DNA of 20,000 nt from Chrysomallon squamiferum (Eukaryota > Mollusca > Gastropoda > Neomphalida > Peltospiridae): positions 14,830,891-14,850,890 of the forward strand of contig CM022668.1 in NCBI GenBank assembly GCA_012295275.1, read 5' to 3'. Under the pieces are notes generated by a model. It searched no databases. It was not told where the DNA came from and worked only from the letters and a program-made list of their open reading frames with translations. Positions 9,357 through 19,008 of this stretch are shown one piece after another. Numbering within the stretch: the stretch's first letter is position 1; every line of letters begins with the position of its first letter. The position numbers and the translations under genes are program-made.

Positions 9357-9515
9357 GTGAGGTCGTGATTGGACTTTGTCCTCCTGCGCCAGTGGGTTCC
9401 CGGATATTGTCTATATGCAGAGTCTATTCAGACGTACATACATACATACATATATACATACATACATACATATATATATATACTTACATAAACAATTCAT
9501 TATTTAAGTTTAACC
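9357..9515 (+). mobile_element. SINE-body copy lacking the tRNA head, inverted to the first
   Basis: The + strand from 9357 (TGAGGTCGTGATTGGACTTT) matches the minus strand of 9103-8948 through CTGCGCCAGTG, ATATTGTCTAT and TGCAGAGTCTATTCAGACGT. It matches again at TACTTACATAAA and the TTAAC end. Between these blocks this copy has an expanded (CATA)n/(TA)n segment (about 9434-9482) where the other copy has unique sequence. No tRNA-like head precedes it, so it is 5'-truncated or derived from the other copy by inverted duplication. The short ORFs in both copies (…VIGLCPxAPVxSxILS…) resemble each other only because the DNA is homologous. Confidence 0.6.
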
Positions 9516-9918
9516 ACACCCCTCAATCCGTTTTGGAACCGCCCTGAAAGCTTTGTTTATTCTGATAAGCAAACGCTAGATGTATAAGTAACACCTCGTA
9601 AGAGCTATAAATAGCACTGTGACGTACTTGCACGCGACATCGTACAGAGGTCATTCCATTGTCTTTAGACACTCGTCCACAAACATTTCTATTCACCAAT
9701 AACGTGCCATCACAAAATACTATTCCAGATTTGTATTATTATTATTTTTTTTTTTTAAAACAACAAGCGTTTGTCTTCAATTGTTTCAACCCACACAGAT
9801 TTTAAGTTTGTCGTATTTACTAATTTATAGAGAATTGTATTTTATCAGTATTTACGTACAAATACATAGTTTGTAAATTTAACGCACAGGACATTAGTAA
9901 TTGTGGTAATTTTGTGGG
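9516..9918. other. Unique sequence upstream of a candidate promoter; TATA-like box at 9606
   Basis: This moderately AT-rich stretch contains CTATAAATAG (9605-9614), a strong TATA match, followed about 45 bases later by TCATTC, an initiator-like word that is too far for the usual spacing. No ATG follows within the next 100 bases, so a coding first exon does not fit here. A noncoding first exon or a chance match remains possible. Confidence 0.3.
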
Positions 9919-9947
9919 TATAAAAATAGCTCGCTGTATAATCAGTG
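9919..9947 (+). promoter_or_regulatory. Candidate core promoter: TATA box and initiator
   Basis: TATAAAAATAG (9919-9929) is followed by ATCAGTG with the initiator A at 9944, 25 bases from the first T of the TATA box. That spacing is close to the usual animal arrangement. It lies 86 bases before a candidate signal-peptide start codon at 10015, and the two support each other. Confidence 0.4.
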
Positions 9948-10014
9948 TTTGAGTTTTGTAACGAAGTTGTAATTAAATCATTTGAATATATCGGGATGTT
10001 TTGCGGCCGCTAAA

Positions 10015-10074
10015 ATGTGTTGTTTTTTGTTGTTTATCTTTTTCTGTGGCTTTTATTTCAAGGGACTTGTTAAG
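10015..10074 (+). CDS. Candidate first coding exon of a small secreted protein (signal peptide)
   Basis: The ATG at 10015 sits in a good context (AAA directly before it). It opens a 20-codon frame, MCCFLLFIFFCGFYFKGLVK, whose strongly hydrophobic core followed by Phe-Lys-Gly resembles a secretory signal peptide. The frame meets a consensus 5' splice site, AAG|GTATGT, at 10072-10080 in phase 0; unspliced, it would stop at once (TAA at 10084). A TATA box and initiator lie 71-96 bases upstream, which predicts a short 5' UTR. The following exon is not identified. Weak candidates are the 3' splice site at 12166 and another at 15139, each giving only short tails. No family can be named from a signal peptide alone. 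T-rich DNA easily yields Phe/Leu runs, so a chance assembly remains possible. Confidence 0.33.
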
Positions 10075-10194
10075 GTATGTAATTAATTTATTTACACGTA
10101 AGAGTTATCTCGTGTTAGGTGTGTGTTTCATAGTGTGATGTGTGTGACTGCGCGCGCGTGTATGTGATAGATGAGTGTTTCTGCTTATTTATGT

Positions 10195-10198
<4 letters not shown>

Positions 10199-10262
<64 letters not shown>

Positions 10263-10471
10263 AGACAGATAGAAACCAAGATGGACAGGTTATATATAAC
10301 TAGTAGGGAAGACAGATTAAAAGAAACATAAACAGAAAAAATATAAAGATGTTGGAGAAAATTAATGAAAAAAAAAAAATGTCAGAGATCTGCAGCGTTA
10401 AAAAAAACCCCACAAATAAATAAAAAATAAAAACACGTTAAGAAACGTCCAACTTGTTAACAGCCTAACAC

Positions 10472-10534
<63 letters not shown>

Positions 10535-10742
10535 CAGATAGAAACCAAGATGGACAGGTTATATAAACTAAAGGGAAGACAGATTAAAAGAAAAACATAA
10601 ACAGAAAAAATATAAAAAGATGTTGGAGAAAATTAATGAAAAAAAAAAAAATGTCAGAGATCTGCAGCGTTAAAAAACCCCACAAATAAATAAAAAATAA
10701 AAACACGTTAAGAAACGTCCAACTTGTTAACAGCCTAACACT

Positions 10743-10829
<87 letters not shown>
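10199..10829. repeat. Tandem duplication: two ~214-bp units framed by three (GA)n tracts
   Basis: (GA)n tracts occupy about 10199-10258, 10476-10528 and 10744-10829. The unique segments between them, 10263-10475 and 10532-10745, are near-identical and offset by 269-270 bp. They differ by a few small indels and substitutions, for example TATATATAACTAGTAGGG against TATATAAACTAAAGGG and A-run lengths. The order (GA)-unit-(GA)-unit-(GA) indicates unequal crossover or replication slippage anchored in the GA tracts. The unit has no coding potential. Confidence 0.93.
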
Positions 10830-11110
10830 AATGAAGAGATGTCGAATTCTCCCTGGAGCCAATAATCATAAGAAAATTCCTGTCGCGTACTCTCCAGTGA
10901 ATCAACATGTTATCACCATACCTCCGCAAAGCGCCTGGAATTTTGCTAAACGTCTCTCTTAATCCGTTCCATTAGAAACGGCAATAAAACCAAGCTCGTT
11001 ATACACCGATGGGAAAAACGCTTTCGTATGGGAAATATCTCAGTCACTCCGTATTAGCCTTTGGGCGCACAATATCGGGTGTTTAAAGGATTAATATATT
11101 TCGAAATAAT
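10830..11110. other. Unique, GC-balanced stretch, possible regulatory element
   Basis: This is a low-repeat segment with several CpGs, lying between the GA array and an AT repeat. It contains TAATCC (10960) and GGATTA (11088), the Otx/Bicoid-type homeodomain core in both orientations. A 43-codon ATG frame (10831-10962, starting MKRCRILPGANN) is open, but its length is within chance expectation and no splice support is seen. Conserved noncoding DNA is at least as likely as coding. Confidence 0.25.
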
Positions 11111-11119
11111 GCGAAATAA

Positions 11120-11196
11120 TTATATATATATGTATATATATATACAGGTGAACTTACTGTCACTGTGGTGGTGTGTGTGTGTGTGGGGGTGGGTGG
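11120..11196. repeat. (TA)n and (TG)n/GGGTG short repeats
   Basis: TA-rich run at about 11120-11144 and a TG run passing into GGGTG units at about 11168-11199. Confidence 0.85.
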
Positions 11197-11287
11197 GTGA
11201 AATTATGATTTAATAGAAGCCGTTGTTTGTTTTAGAAGGCAATTATGGAAAATTACCGAGATGGAATTGTGGTATGGTTAAGTTACT

Positions 11288-12166
<879 letters not shown>

Positions 12167-12172
12167 AAAACA
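12167..12172 (+). other. Possible 6-nt microexon between strong splice sites
   Basis: A consensus 3' splice site (TTTTTTCTCTCTGCAG, ending 12166) is followed after only six bases, AAAACA, by GTGAGT (12173-12178), a consensus 5' splice site. If both are used, the exon would add Lys-Thr in frame. Alternatively the acceptor starts a terminal exon that reads KTVSMCVCVLKHS to a TAA at 12206-12208. Either would be in phase with the exon ending at 10074. Both are inference from splice motifs alone. Confidence 0.15.
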
Positions 12173-12179
12173 GTGAGTA

Positions 12180-13861
12180 TGTGTGTGTGTGTTTTAAAAC
12201 ACTCGTAATTTACGCGTTGAATGTTTAAAGTCGTTTAAAAATTTATTGTATTTAAAATTTAAATAATTTTTGAATTTTTAAGTGAAATGGTTTTCGTGAA
12301 GGATGTCAGATTTCTGAAGACACGAAAGCATAAAATGTTTTAGGGAAAAATCTATATACTAATGTGTCTTTTGTTTTTCTTCTTAAAATATAATGAAAAT
12401 ATTAAAAAATAAAATACTTTTATTTAAAAATTAAAGATATGAAAATATTTCTCTTTTAACGCTAAGATTCACGTTTTCTTTTTTGTCATGAACAGTTAAT
12501 AATTACAATAAATTAAATTTCATATTTCGATTCTTAAAATGCCGTAGAAAACTGTTCAGGCTGAAATTCAGTTAAAACTCATTTCGATATTTTAATCAAT
12601 GTTTACTTCAGTTTCTTAAAATATGCAAATATTTTTCGTGAATTTCAAATACATATAAAAAATTGCATTATTTAAATTTATATTTGAAATTTTCAAACAT
12701 TTTGTTCAATTTTACTACTAAAAAAAATCTATCATTAAAGTTATACGAATAAAAATATTTATTTTCATGCATAAAAATAAAATAAAAAAATATTATAGTT
12801 TGTTAGATATGTTAAAAATTAAAATACTGAGGCATATTTTAATATTTTATTAAATTCTTATTTTCAAAATAACAAAAATAAAACTTTTTCAAATTCTATT
12901 AAATATTAATTTGAAATTAATAAACATTTATCTTATTCGAAAATACGAAAACAAAATATGCATAATATTTTAGTAAAATAGATTAAATATCTATAGAAAA
13001 TTATTTCGATATTAAAAGACGAATATTTTAATATTTAATTTTCAGTTGTCACTGTTTTATCAAGATTAATCTTAGTAAAATAAAATCACAGACAAAATTT
13101 TCGTTGTCAGAATATTTAAAATAAATTTTAAAAATATCAGTATGCAAATATTTAATGATTAAACATTTCGTTATAACGTGAAGGACAAAATTATTTCGCT
13201 TAAAGGATTAATGTTCAATATTACACATATATTTAGAAATGTTTGTCACTAAATTTAAAATTAATAAGTGTGTTGAATTTTTCAAAACAAAAGAAAATGT
13301 GACTCTTTTTATCCAACTGATAAGTTAGTAAGTAAGTAAATAACTAAGTAAGTAAATAAATGAAATGAATAAATGATTTATATAATACTAAAAGAATAAT
13401 TATATATGCTAAACTAATATTATGATTAGTAAACCACAAAATATATATTTAAATATAAATAAATAATAATAATGAAAAGAAAATGTACTCAAATAGAAAT
13501 TGAATAAATAACAAATAGTAATAATGAACAAACAAAACACAAACAAACAAACATATAATAATTATGAATGAACAAATGAATGAATAAATAAATATAAAAA
13601 TATAAAATATAAAATATATTAATTAAAATATATCAATTAAAATAAAAATGAAAGAAAGAAAAAAAACACCTCAATATTTTATAAAAATATTAATCCATAT
13701 TCATCTTTTTCATTTTAACTTTAATAAGAAATAATAAAAAAAAAAAAATTAGTTTCGTATGTTGCAAATGTTAAGAATAATGTAATTTACGTCATCTAGG
13801 TAATAATAAGATGACGTCATAACAATTAACATAGGAAAATCGAGTTAACAGGTAAAATTAG

Positions 13862-13863
<2 letters not shown>
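12180..13863. other. Very AT-rich sequence, no gene seen
   Basis: About 1.7 kb composed mostly of AAT/TTA/AAA words, with frequent stops in all frames and few CpGs. AAGT/AAAT tetranucleotide patches lie at about 13328-13380 and 13555-13650. No coding or RNA gene is supported. Confidence 0.6.
13789..13819. repeat. Inverted repeat of ACGTCATCT with a full TGACGTCA site
   Basis: ACGTCATCT (13789-13797) and its exact reverse complement AGATGACGT (13809-13817) are separated by 11 bases. The right arm overlaps the palindrome TGACGTCA (13812-13819), the CREB/ATF consensus. It is the only feature of its kind in 1.6 kb of AT-rich DNA. Confidence 0.6.

Positions 13864-13927
<64 letters not shown>
13864..13927. 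repeat. (CT)32 microsatellite
   Basis: 64 bp of uninterrupted TC repeat. Confidence 0.97.
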
Positions 13928-13929
<2 letters not shown>

Positions 13930-14066
13930 GGATTATTAATTTTTTTAAAGATTATTTCTGAATATTCTATTTATTCTAAGTTTCATATTATTGTGTTCAG
14001 TAATTGTAAATTTTAATTTGATATTCATTACATACCGTTTGTAAATATTTTTTTCGAAAATATTTA

Positions 14067-14109
14067 ATAAATAAATAAATAAATAAATAATTAAATAAAT
14101 AAATAGATA

Positions 14110-14183
<74 letters not shown>
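14067..14183. repeat. (AAAT)n then (AAT)n microsatellite
   Basis: AAAT units at about 14067-14110 pass into (AAT)n to 14183. Ile- and Tyr-homopolymer ORFs on the minus strand are artefacts. Confidence 0.95.
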
Positions 14184-14185
<2 letters not shown>

Positions 14186-15220
14186 GCAATAATAAGAATG
14201 ATAATGATGATGATTATAATAATAAACATTATATTTATTGCAAAAATAATTTAAAGTAAACATGCATATACCTAAAGAAATATTGAACTAAAGTTATTTT
14301 TTATTCTTTATAATGTTAATAATATAATTAATTTAGTAAATTAGTTTAAATAAATAAATAAAAAAAAGACAACATATAATGTATGAGAGAATAAAAAATA
14401 TTTTTGTTATTTCGTACGAATAAACTGAATGATATAATAATAAATAAAAGGATTTGAAGAAATATTTAAAAATGATAAATATGCTGATTTTGTTGTAATA
14501 TTAAATTATATATATATTTAAATAATCATTATTAAAATAATTATAAAATAAAAATGATGAAAAGTTATTTAACATATTTATATTTTATAAATTTAAATTA
14601 ATAAAGTAAACAATTGAATAAAAACGCAGTCATAATTAATAATAAATTTAATAAAAAATTAATATATATTATGAAACTATAATCTGTGAATTTTCAATAC
14701 TTTATTATTATTATCACAATTTAAATTATTTTTCTTTTATATTTTGTGTTTGTTTGTTTTTCTTTATAACCTATGTGTATTAATGCTCATATATTTATTA
14801 TATTTATATATTTGTATATTTATTAATTAATTCTGTTTAGTTATTATTATTATTTTTTTATAATGAATATTTAGTTACTTTTCAGTTACTTAACTGTATT
14901 AACCATATCTAGATTAACTGGAATTTTCTAGAAAACAATAGATATTCTCTTATTAAAAATGCATTCATGTCTTCAGCTGTATCTTTATTTACATGTATTT
15001 CAAAATATCTATATAATTTATATCAAAAAAGTTGAAAATTAATAGCAGTCATATTTCACTGCTTTGAACATAAGGTATCATTTAAATGTCTTTTACAAAA
15101 AATATAAAAATGAAATTGAAATTTGAATTTTTTTTTCAGGTTTCGTTATTCAGAACAAAATTCTATTAATTATGGAGTTTTAAAGGTGGAAATGTACTTC
15201 AGCATTTCTCGAATGTGATT

Positions 15221-15251
<31 letters not shown>

Positions 15252-15980
15252 TATTTTAAAAAAAAGCAACAACTACGACGACAATAAGGGTTACACCAAA
15301 CAGCATAGGCAACGCCTTTATTAATTAAAATTCAAGGAAAGAAGCGAAACGAAAATCGAAAAAAAGAAATTAAGGAAAAAAAAAAAATAAAGAACCACGT
15401 TGAAAGAAGAAACAAAATTAATACCGGAGCAAAAAGTAAAAAGGGGAAAAAAAAATTAATAAATGAAACGAAGGATAAAAGATAAACAGAAATTATAACC
15501 AAGTCGAAATTAACAGCCTCGTTTTAAATTTCACTCTCGGCATCAGAAGAAGAAAAATGAAAAATGATTGGTCGTCAATTTCACTTGAAATTACTTGGAA
15601 AAACAGACCACAGCACTTTCAAAAGATGAGAAAAATTTCAAAAAGCAAATTAAGGACAAAACGGCATCTACATACTTACATCAGTGTAAGCAGAATATAT
15701 ATTTCAAGAATTGTGGCAATTTTTAAAAAACAAACGGTCTCAGAAAAATGTATACCTAAAAATTTACGTTACGAATTTAAATATGCGTATTAATACTTAA
15801 TATCAGAATTGTACTTATTACAGGATAAATTAAAAAGCGTATTTAGAGTGACGATATAATTTTTTTTTTTAAAACAAGGTTTGAGAAACTACAGTATAAC
15901 AAATAATTCAAAAAGGCGAGAAATTAATTTTTAATAAAAAGGGGAAGAAAAATAAAAAAATAAAATATATTAATATATAG
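14184..15980. other. Very AT-rich sequence with A27 tract, no supported gene
   Basis: AT-rich throughout, with a poly-A run at 15225-15251 and A/GAA-rich sequence from 15260 to 15480. A 78-codon frame at 15557-15793 is not low-complexity but has no recognised family, splice or codon-bias support. A TTTTTTTTCAG at 15129-15139 resembles a 3' splice site, followed by GTTTCGTTATTC, which reads only 9 codons in the phase needed for the 10015 exon. Confidence 0.5.

Positions 15981-16030
<50 letters not shown>
15981..16030. repeat. (AAT)n microsatellite
   Basis: 50 bp of ATA/AAT repeat, uninterrupted. Confidence 0.96.
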
Positions 16031-16031
<1 letters not shown>

Positions 16032-16080
16032 GTTTCGAAGAATAATCGAAAATTTCGGAGAACAAATTTAACAATACAGT

Positions 16081-16083
<3 letters not shown>

Positions 16084-16149
<66 letters not shown>
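16084..16149. repeat. (AT)33 microsatellite
   Basis: 66 bp of pure AT repeat, self-complementary and able to form a cruciform. Confidence 0.97.
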
Positions 16150-16151
<2 letters not shown>

Positions 16152-16222
16152 ATAGCAAAATATGTGATACATACAATTCACCATAAAGATAAAAATTAGT
16201 GTCTACATAGTAGGTGATCGTG

Positions 16223-16225
<3 letters not shown>

Positions 16226-16278
<53 letters not shown>
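16226..16278. repeat. (AC)n microsatellite flanked by an inverted repeat
   Basis: 53 bp of AC repeat. CGTGTATA (16219-16226) on the left and TATACACG (16284-16291) on the right are exact reverse complements. Confidence 0.96.
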
Positions 16279-16283
<5 letters not shown>

Positions 16284-16868
16284 TATACACGAAGGAGTTA
16301 AAATGAATGAAAAAGCATTATAATCAAATGTATTTCAATCTTACATATGTATATAAAAGTAGGTCTAGCATCTTTATCTTGTTCATCGGAGCCTGGGGCA
16401 AAGTTTTAACGTGACCTTTAAGCCGTAGGTTTGGGCTTATATTTATTTATTTTATCTATATTTTATCTATTTTATTTACCTCTCTCGTTTTTCTCTCTCG
16501 GTTGCGGAGACACTGCAATAAGAACATTTATTTCAGAAGGCGACTGACTTCACGTGAAAATGAAAGCAGACGAGAGAAAAAGTGACTGACTGACAGATCA
16601 ATTCGATTCAGGCGTGTATCGCATTTCGTGACGTCATAGTCAGGTTTGTTTGTAATCATCCGGTTTTTTTTTTTTTCTTTTCTTTAACCCCTCAGACAAA
16701 ATGGTTTCACGACAGTTGAACGATACGGTAGCTGTCGGGTAGACACACCCACTTCCGACAGAAATTCAGCTGTAAAAAATTATTGGGTGAATCGTTTCAA
16801 AGAGAAGGCGAAATGAGGTAATCGGCGTGTGAAAGGGAAACGAAAGAAATGACACACAGCTTTGACAG
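16279..16868. other. Unique sequence with moderate CpG, possible regulatory DNA
   Basis: The complexity is higher than to the left. It contains TGACGTCA (16629-16636) followed by TAGTCAGGTT; the 16-mer ACGTCATAGTCAGGTT is shared with about 3915-3930. It also contains a small inverted repeat TGTCGG/CCGACA (about 16733-16760). No coding frame is supported. Confidence 0.3.
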
Positions 16869-17250
16869 AAAAGAGTAAATTTTTAAATTTTAATTTTCTA
16901 ATTTTTTTTTTAAATTTTGTTTATTTTAATTTTTTTTTTTTTTTTTTAATCTGAAGCGTGGGATTTTTTTTTTTAATTTTTTTAATTTTTTTTTAGCTAC
17001 TGTTGTTATTTTATTTTAATTTTTTCGAAACTTTTATTTATTATACTCAGTTGAGAAACAGATAACAAAAAAAACACAAAAAAAAAAAAAAAATAGAGAG
17101 GAAATATATTACAACATAAAATAAAAGAAGAAAAAAAAACTGAAAAAAAAATATTAAAAAAGAAAAAGAAAAATTAAAAAAAAAAGAAAAAAGAAAAACA
17201 AGAAGAAGAAAATTAAAAAAAAAAAAAAAAAAAAAGAAGAAGAAGAAGAG
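16869..17250. repeat. T-rich segment followed by A-rich segment
   Basis: The + strand is dominated by T runs at about 16875-17040 and by A/GAA runs at about 17065-17250. Homopolymer tracts include T at about 16929-16947 and A at about 17215-17235. The two halves are roughly complementary and could fold back. No gene is seen. Confidence 0.75.
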
Positions 17251-17339
17251 ACAGAGTTAAAAAGACTGGTGGTTTTAAATGATAATACAATACCCTAGGG
17301 AAAATACTGCGACTATGTGATTCACTTTAAAAAAAAGGA

Positions 17340-18250
17340 TATATATATATAAAAGAGACGACGCGAAGCCAGTGGATTAAAGGGAATATATAAACTGAGA
17401 GACTGAACACCTCTTGACACCGAATTAAAGGTAACAATACACGCAGCGTAGCGCGTGAGACCCGGGAACCAGTCGGTTACACCTTCCCGTGTAACTCAGT
17501 GCGGATATAAAAGAAGTTATCTAATTTTTTCCTGAAATTGATTTCATAGCGTCGTGTTCGTTTCGCGTGCATTTAGCGACGACTGGGAAAAGACATTCGA
17601 CACAAAACGTAGTAACACGTACGTTCTAGAATCGTAAATTTAAAAAAAAAAAAAAGTATCTAAAAGAGATAGAGAAAGAAAAAAAGAAAAGAAACACAAG
17701 AAATCTTTCCTCTGTTGCTTAATTGAAACTGGGTTGTATACCTTAAGCCCCTCCCCCTTCATTACCCCCCACGTGATGTCAATTGCGGTTGTTTTCTCAC
17801 ACTAAAGAAGAAGAAGAAGAAAAAGGAGAGAGAAAAAAAAAAAAAAAAAAAAAAGGAAAAAGAAAAGAAAAGAAAAATCTTCTGCGCCCACTCAATAATC
17901 AAAAGTCAAACGTGTCGACGTTAAACGATTAGTTCCGATTTGAACCGACTTAGCACCGTGCGGTATTCTTAATCAACGGAAAAAGCCGAAGATGACTTTA
18001 TGTACATAAACAAACAAGGCTCAATGCTACGGGGCGGAGGCTGGCGATTTTAAGCAAGGAGCACAGTTGACTATTAAATACGATACAGTTTGCTTTTTTT
18101 CGCCGACAATCGGACCAATAAAAATAACAAAAAAAACAGCGTAATACTCAGTACCGCTGTCTCAGTCGATTTCGATTACGCTGGGAAAATAATTACCGTG
18201 TGTCGTCGAATTTCGTTTTAATATTTTTTGGACTTCGATAACCGGGAAAA
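17340..18250 (+). promoter_or_regulatory. Candidate promoter and 5' UTR region of the Wnt-like gene
   Basis: After the A-rich tract, CpGs and sequence complexity rise. TATA-like boxes lie at 17348-17355 (TATAAAAG after a TA run) and 17506-17513 (TATAAAAG in an otherwise GC-balanced context). Just upstream of the second is a perfect inverted repeat GTTACAC-CTTCCC-GTGTAAC (17476-17495), whose left arm reads into TTACACCT, a T-box-like half-site. A CCAAT word is at 18115-18119. The Wnt-like start codon is 1.4 kb further on, so either the 5' UTR is long or a 5' UTR intron exists. Which TATA, if either, is used cannot be told. Confidence 0.35.
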
Positions 18251-18259
18251 ATATTTTTC

Positions 18260-18610
18260 CGAATTAAAAAAAAAAAAAAAAAAATTAGAAAGAAAGACAG
18301 AGAAAGAAGAAAAGAGAAAAGGATAGAGAAATCTGGAGAAAGTTTGAAATTGAATTTTTGGAAGAAGAAGAAAGTGAGATATAGAAAAAAAAGAAAAGAC
18401 TGAATTTTTTTTTGGAAGAAAAAGGATTTTGAAAAAAAAGAAGAAACAAAAAACAACAACAAAACAACAGCAACAAAAAGAGATAGAGAGAAGAAAAGAG
18501 AAATACGAACAAGAAAACACGAAAAGAAAGAAACAGAAAAAACAACAAACAAAACTTACAACGAGAGAAAAGAACAACACGAGAAAAATAATCAACAAAC
18601 TTTTGTGGTG
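18260..18610. repeat. Polypurine A/G-rich tract upstream of the coding exon
   Basis: About 340 bases of the + strand are almost entirely A and G, with scattered CAA units. The opposite strand therefore yields Phe/Ser/Leu-rich ORFs that are artefacts. The + strand switches abruptly to T-rich sequence at about 18612, continuing to 18843 (T-run at about 18823-18843). Confidence 0.8.
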
Positions 18611-18890
18611 ATTTTGTTTTTTTTATATCATTTTTTTTTTTTTTTACGACCTTTCTTTTTCTTTTGAAGTGAAGTGATTTCCAGACTTATGAGATCCAAT
18701 CTAAGCGTGGACTGAAATCAATTTATTTGTGAAATCGCTTCGACTTTCTTTCTCTTCGTTGGTGAAATGAAAAAGACGAGTGTTTTCTCTTGACAGAAAG
18801 ATTTTATTTTTTATTTTTTTATTTTTTTTTTTTTTTTTTTTTTGTTGTTGTTGTCCTCGCTGCTTTGTCTCAACAACAAAGATTTCACGC

Positions 18891-18935
18891 ATGATAAGAA
18901 AATGCGTGTTTTTTGGTTTCTTCTCATCCTCGTGA
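18891..18935 (+). other. Overlapping upstream ORF before the Wnt-like start
   Basis: An ATG at 18891, 11 bases upstream and in another frame, opens 14 codons to a TGA at 18933-18935, overlapping the main coding start. Its context is weak (C at -3), whereas the main ATG has A at -3. If it lies in the mRNA it could modestly reduce translation of the main frame. It depends on this stretch being transcribed as 5' UTR. Confidence 0.35.
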
Positions 18936-19008
18936 CCAGTTGCTACGTTACGGAGTGTAAGAAAGGAAGAATGAGACACAAGGGACGAGTGAAAGGAGTA
19001 AAGTGGTG
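18902..19008 (+). CDS. Putative Wnt ligand, first coding exon (most like Wnt1/wingless)
   Basis: The ATG at 18902 (AAGAAA immediately upstream) opens a frame with a hydrophobic signal peptide (residues 1-17, MRVFWFLLILVTSCYVT). A short basic linker follows (about 20-34, KKGRMRHKGRVKGVK), ending in Trp35-Trp36. The second Trp codon is split by a GTACGT 5' splice site (19009-19014), so 107 coding bases end in phase 2. From memory, vertebrate WNT1 exon 1 is almost the same length and also ends in phase 2 inside the second Trp of a Trp-Trp-Gly; Drosophila Wingless likewise has signal, basic Gly/Arg linker, then Trp-Trp-Gly. Wnts are secreted, lipid-modified glycoproteins that bind Frizzled/LRP receptors. 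Wnt2, 5 and 6 also have Trp-Trp near this point, so the subfamily is provisional. The cysteine-rich domain, needed for proof, lies beyond the window. Confidence 0.55.

Noticed and set aside
8877-9547. Two ORFs sharing IGLCPxAPVxSxILSxCRVYSDVH
   Set aside because: The similarity at first suggests a duplicated gene. It comes from the inverted SINE-body copies, and neither frame extends beyond the repeat.
12180-15130. Inserted mitochondrial DNA suggested by very high AT content
   Set aside because: No recognisable mitochondrial gene, tRNA or long open frame under the invertebrate code was seen by eye. Ordinary AT-rich noncoding DNA explains it.
15557-15793. 78-codon + strand ORF, Lys/Arg/Ile-rich, not low-complexity
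   Set aside because: Its length is near chance expectation for a 20-kb window, the composition follows the AT-rich DNA, and no family, promoter or splice signal was recognised.
18193-18611. Phe/Ser/Leu-rich minus-strand ORFs and a Lys/Gln-rich + ORF
   Set aside because: These are direct translations of the polypurine/polypyrimidine tract.
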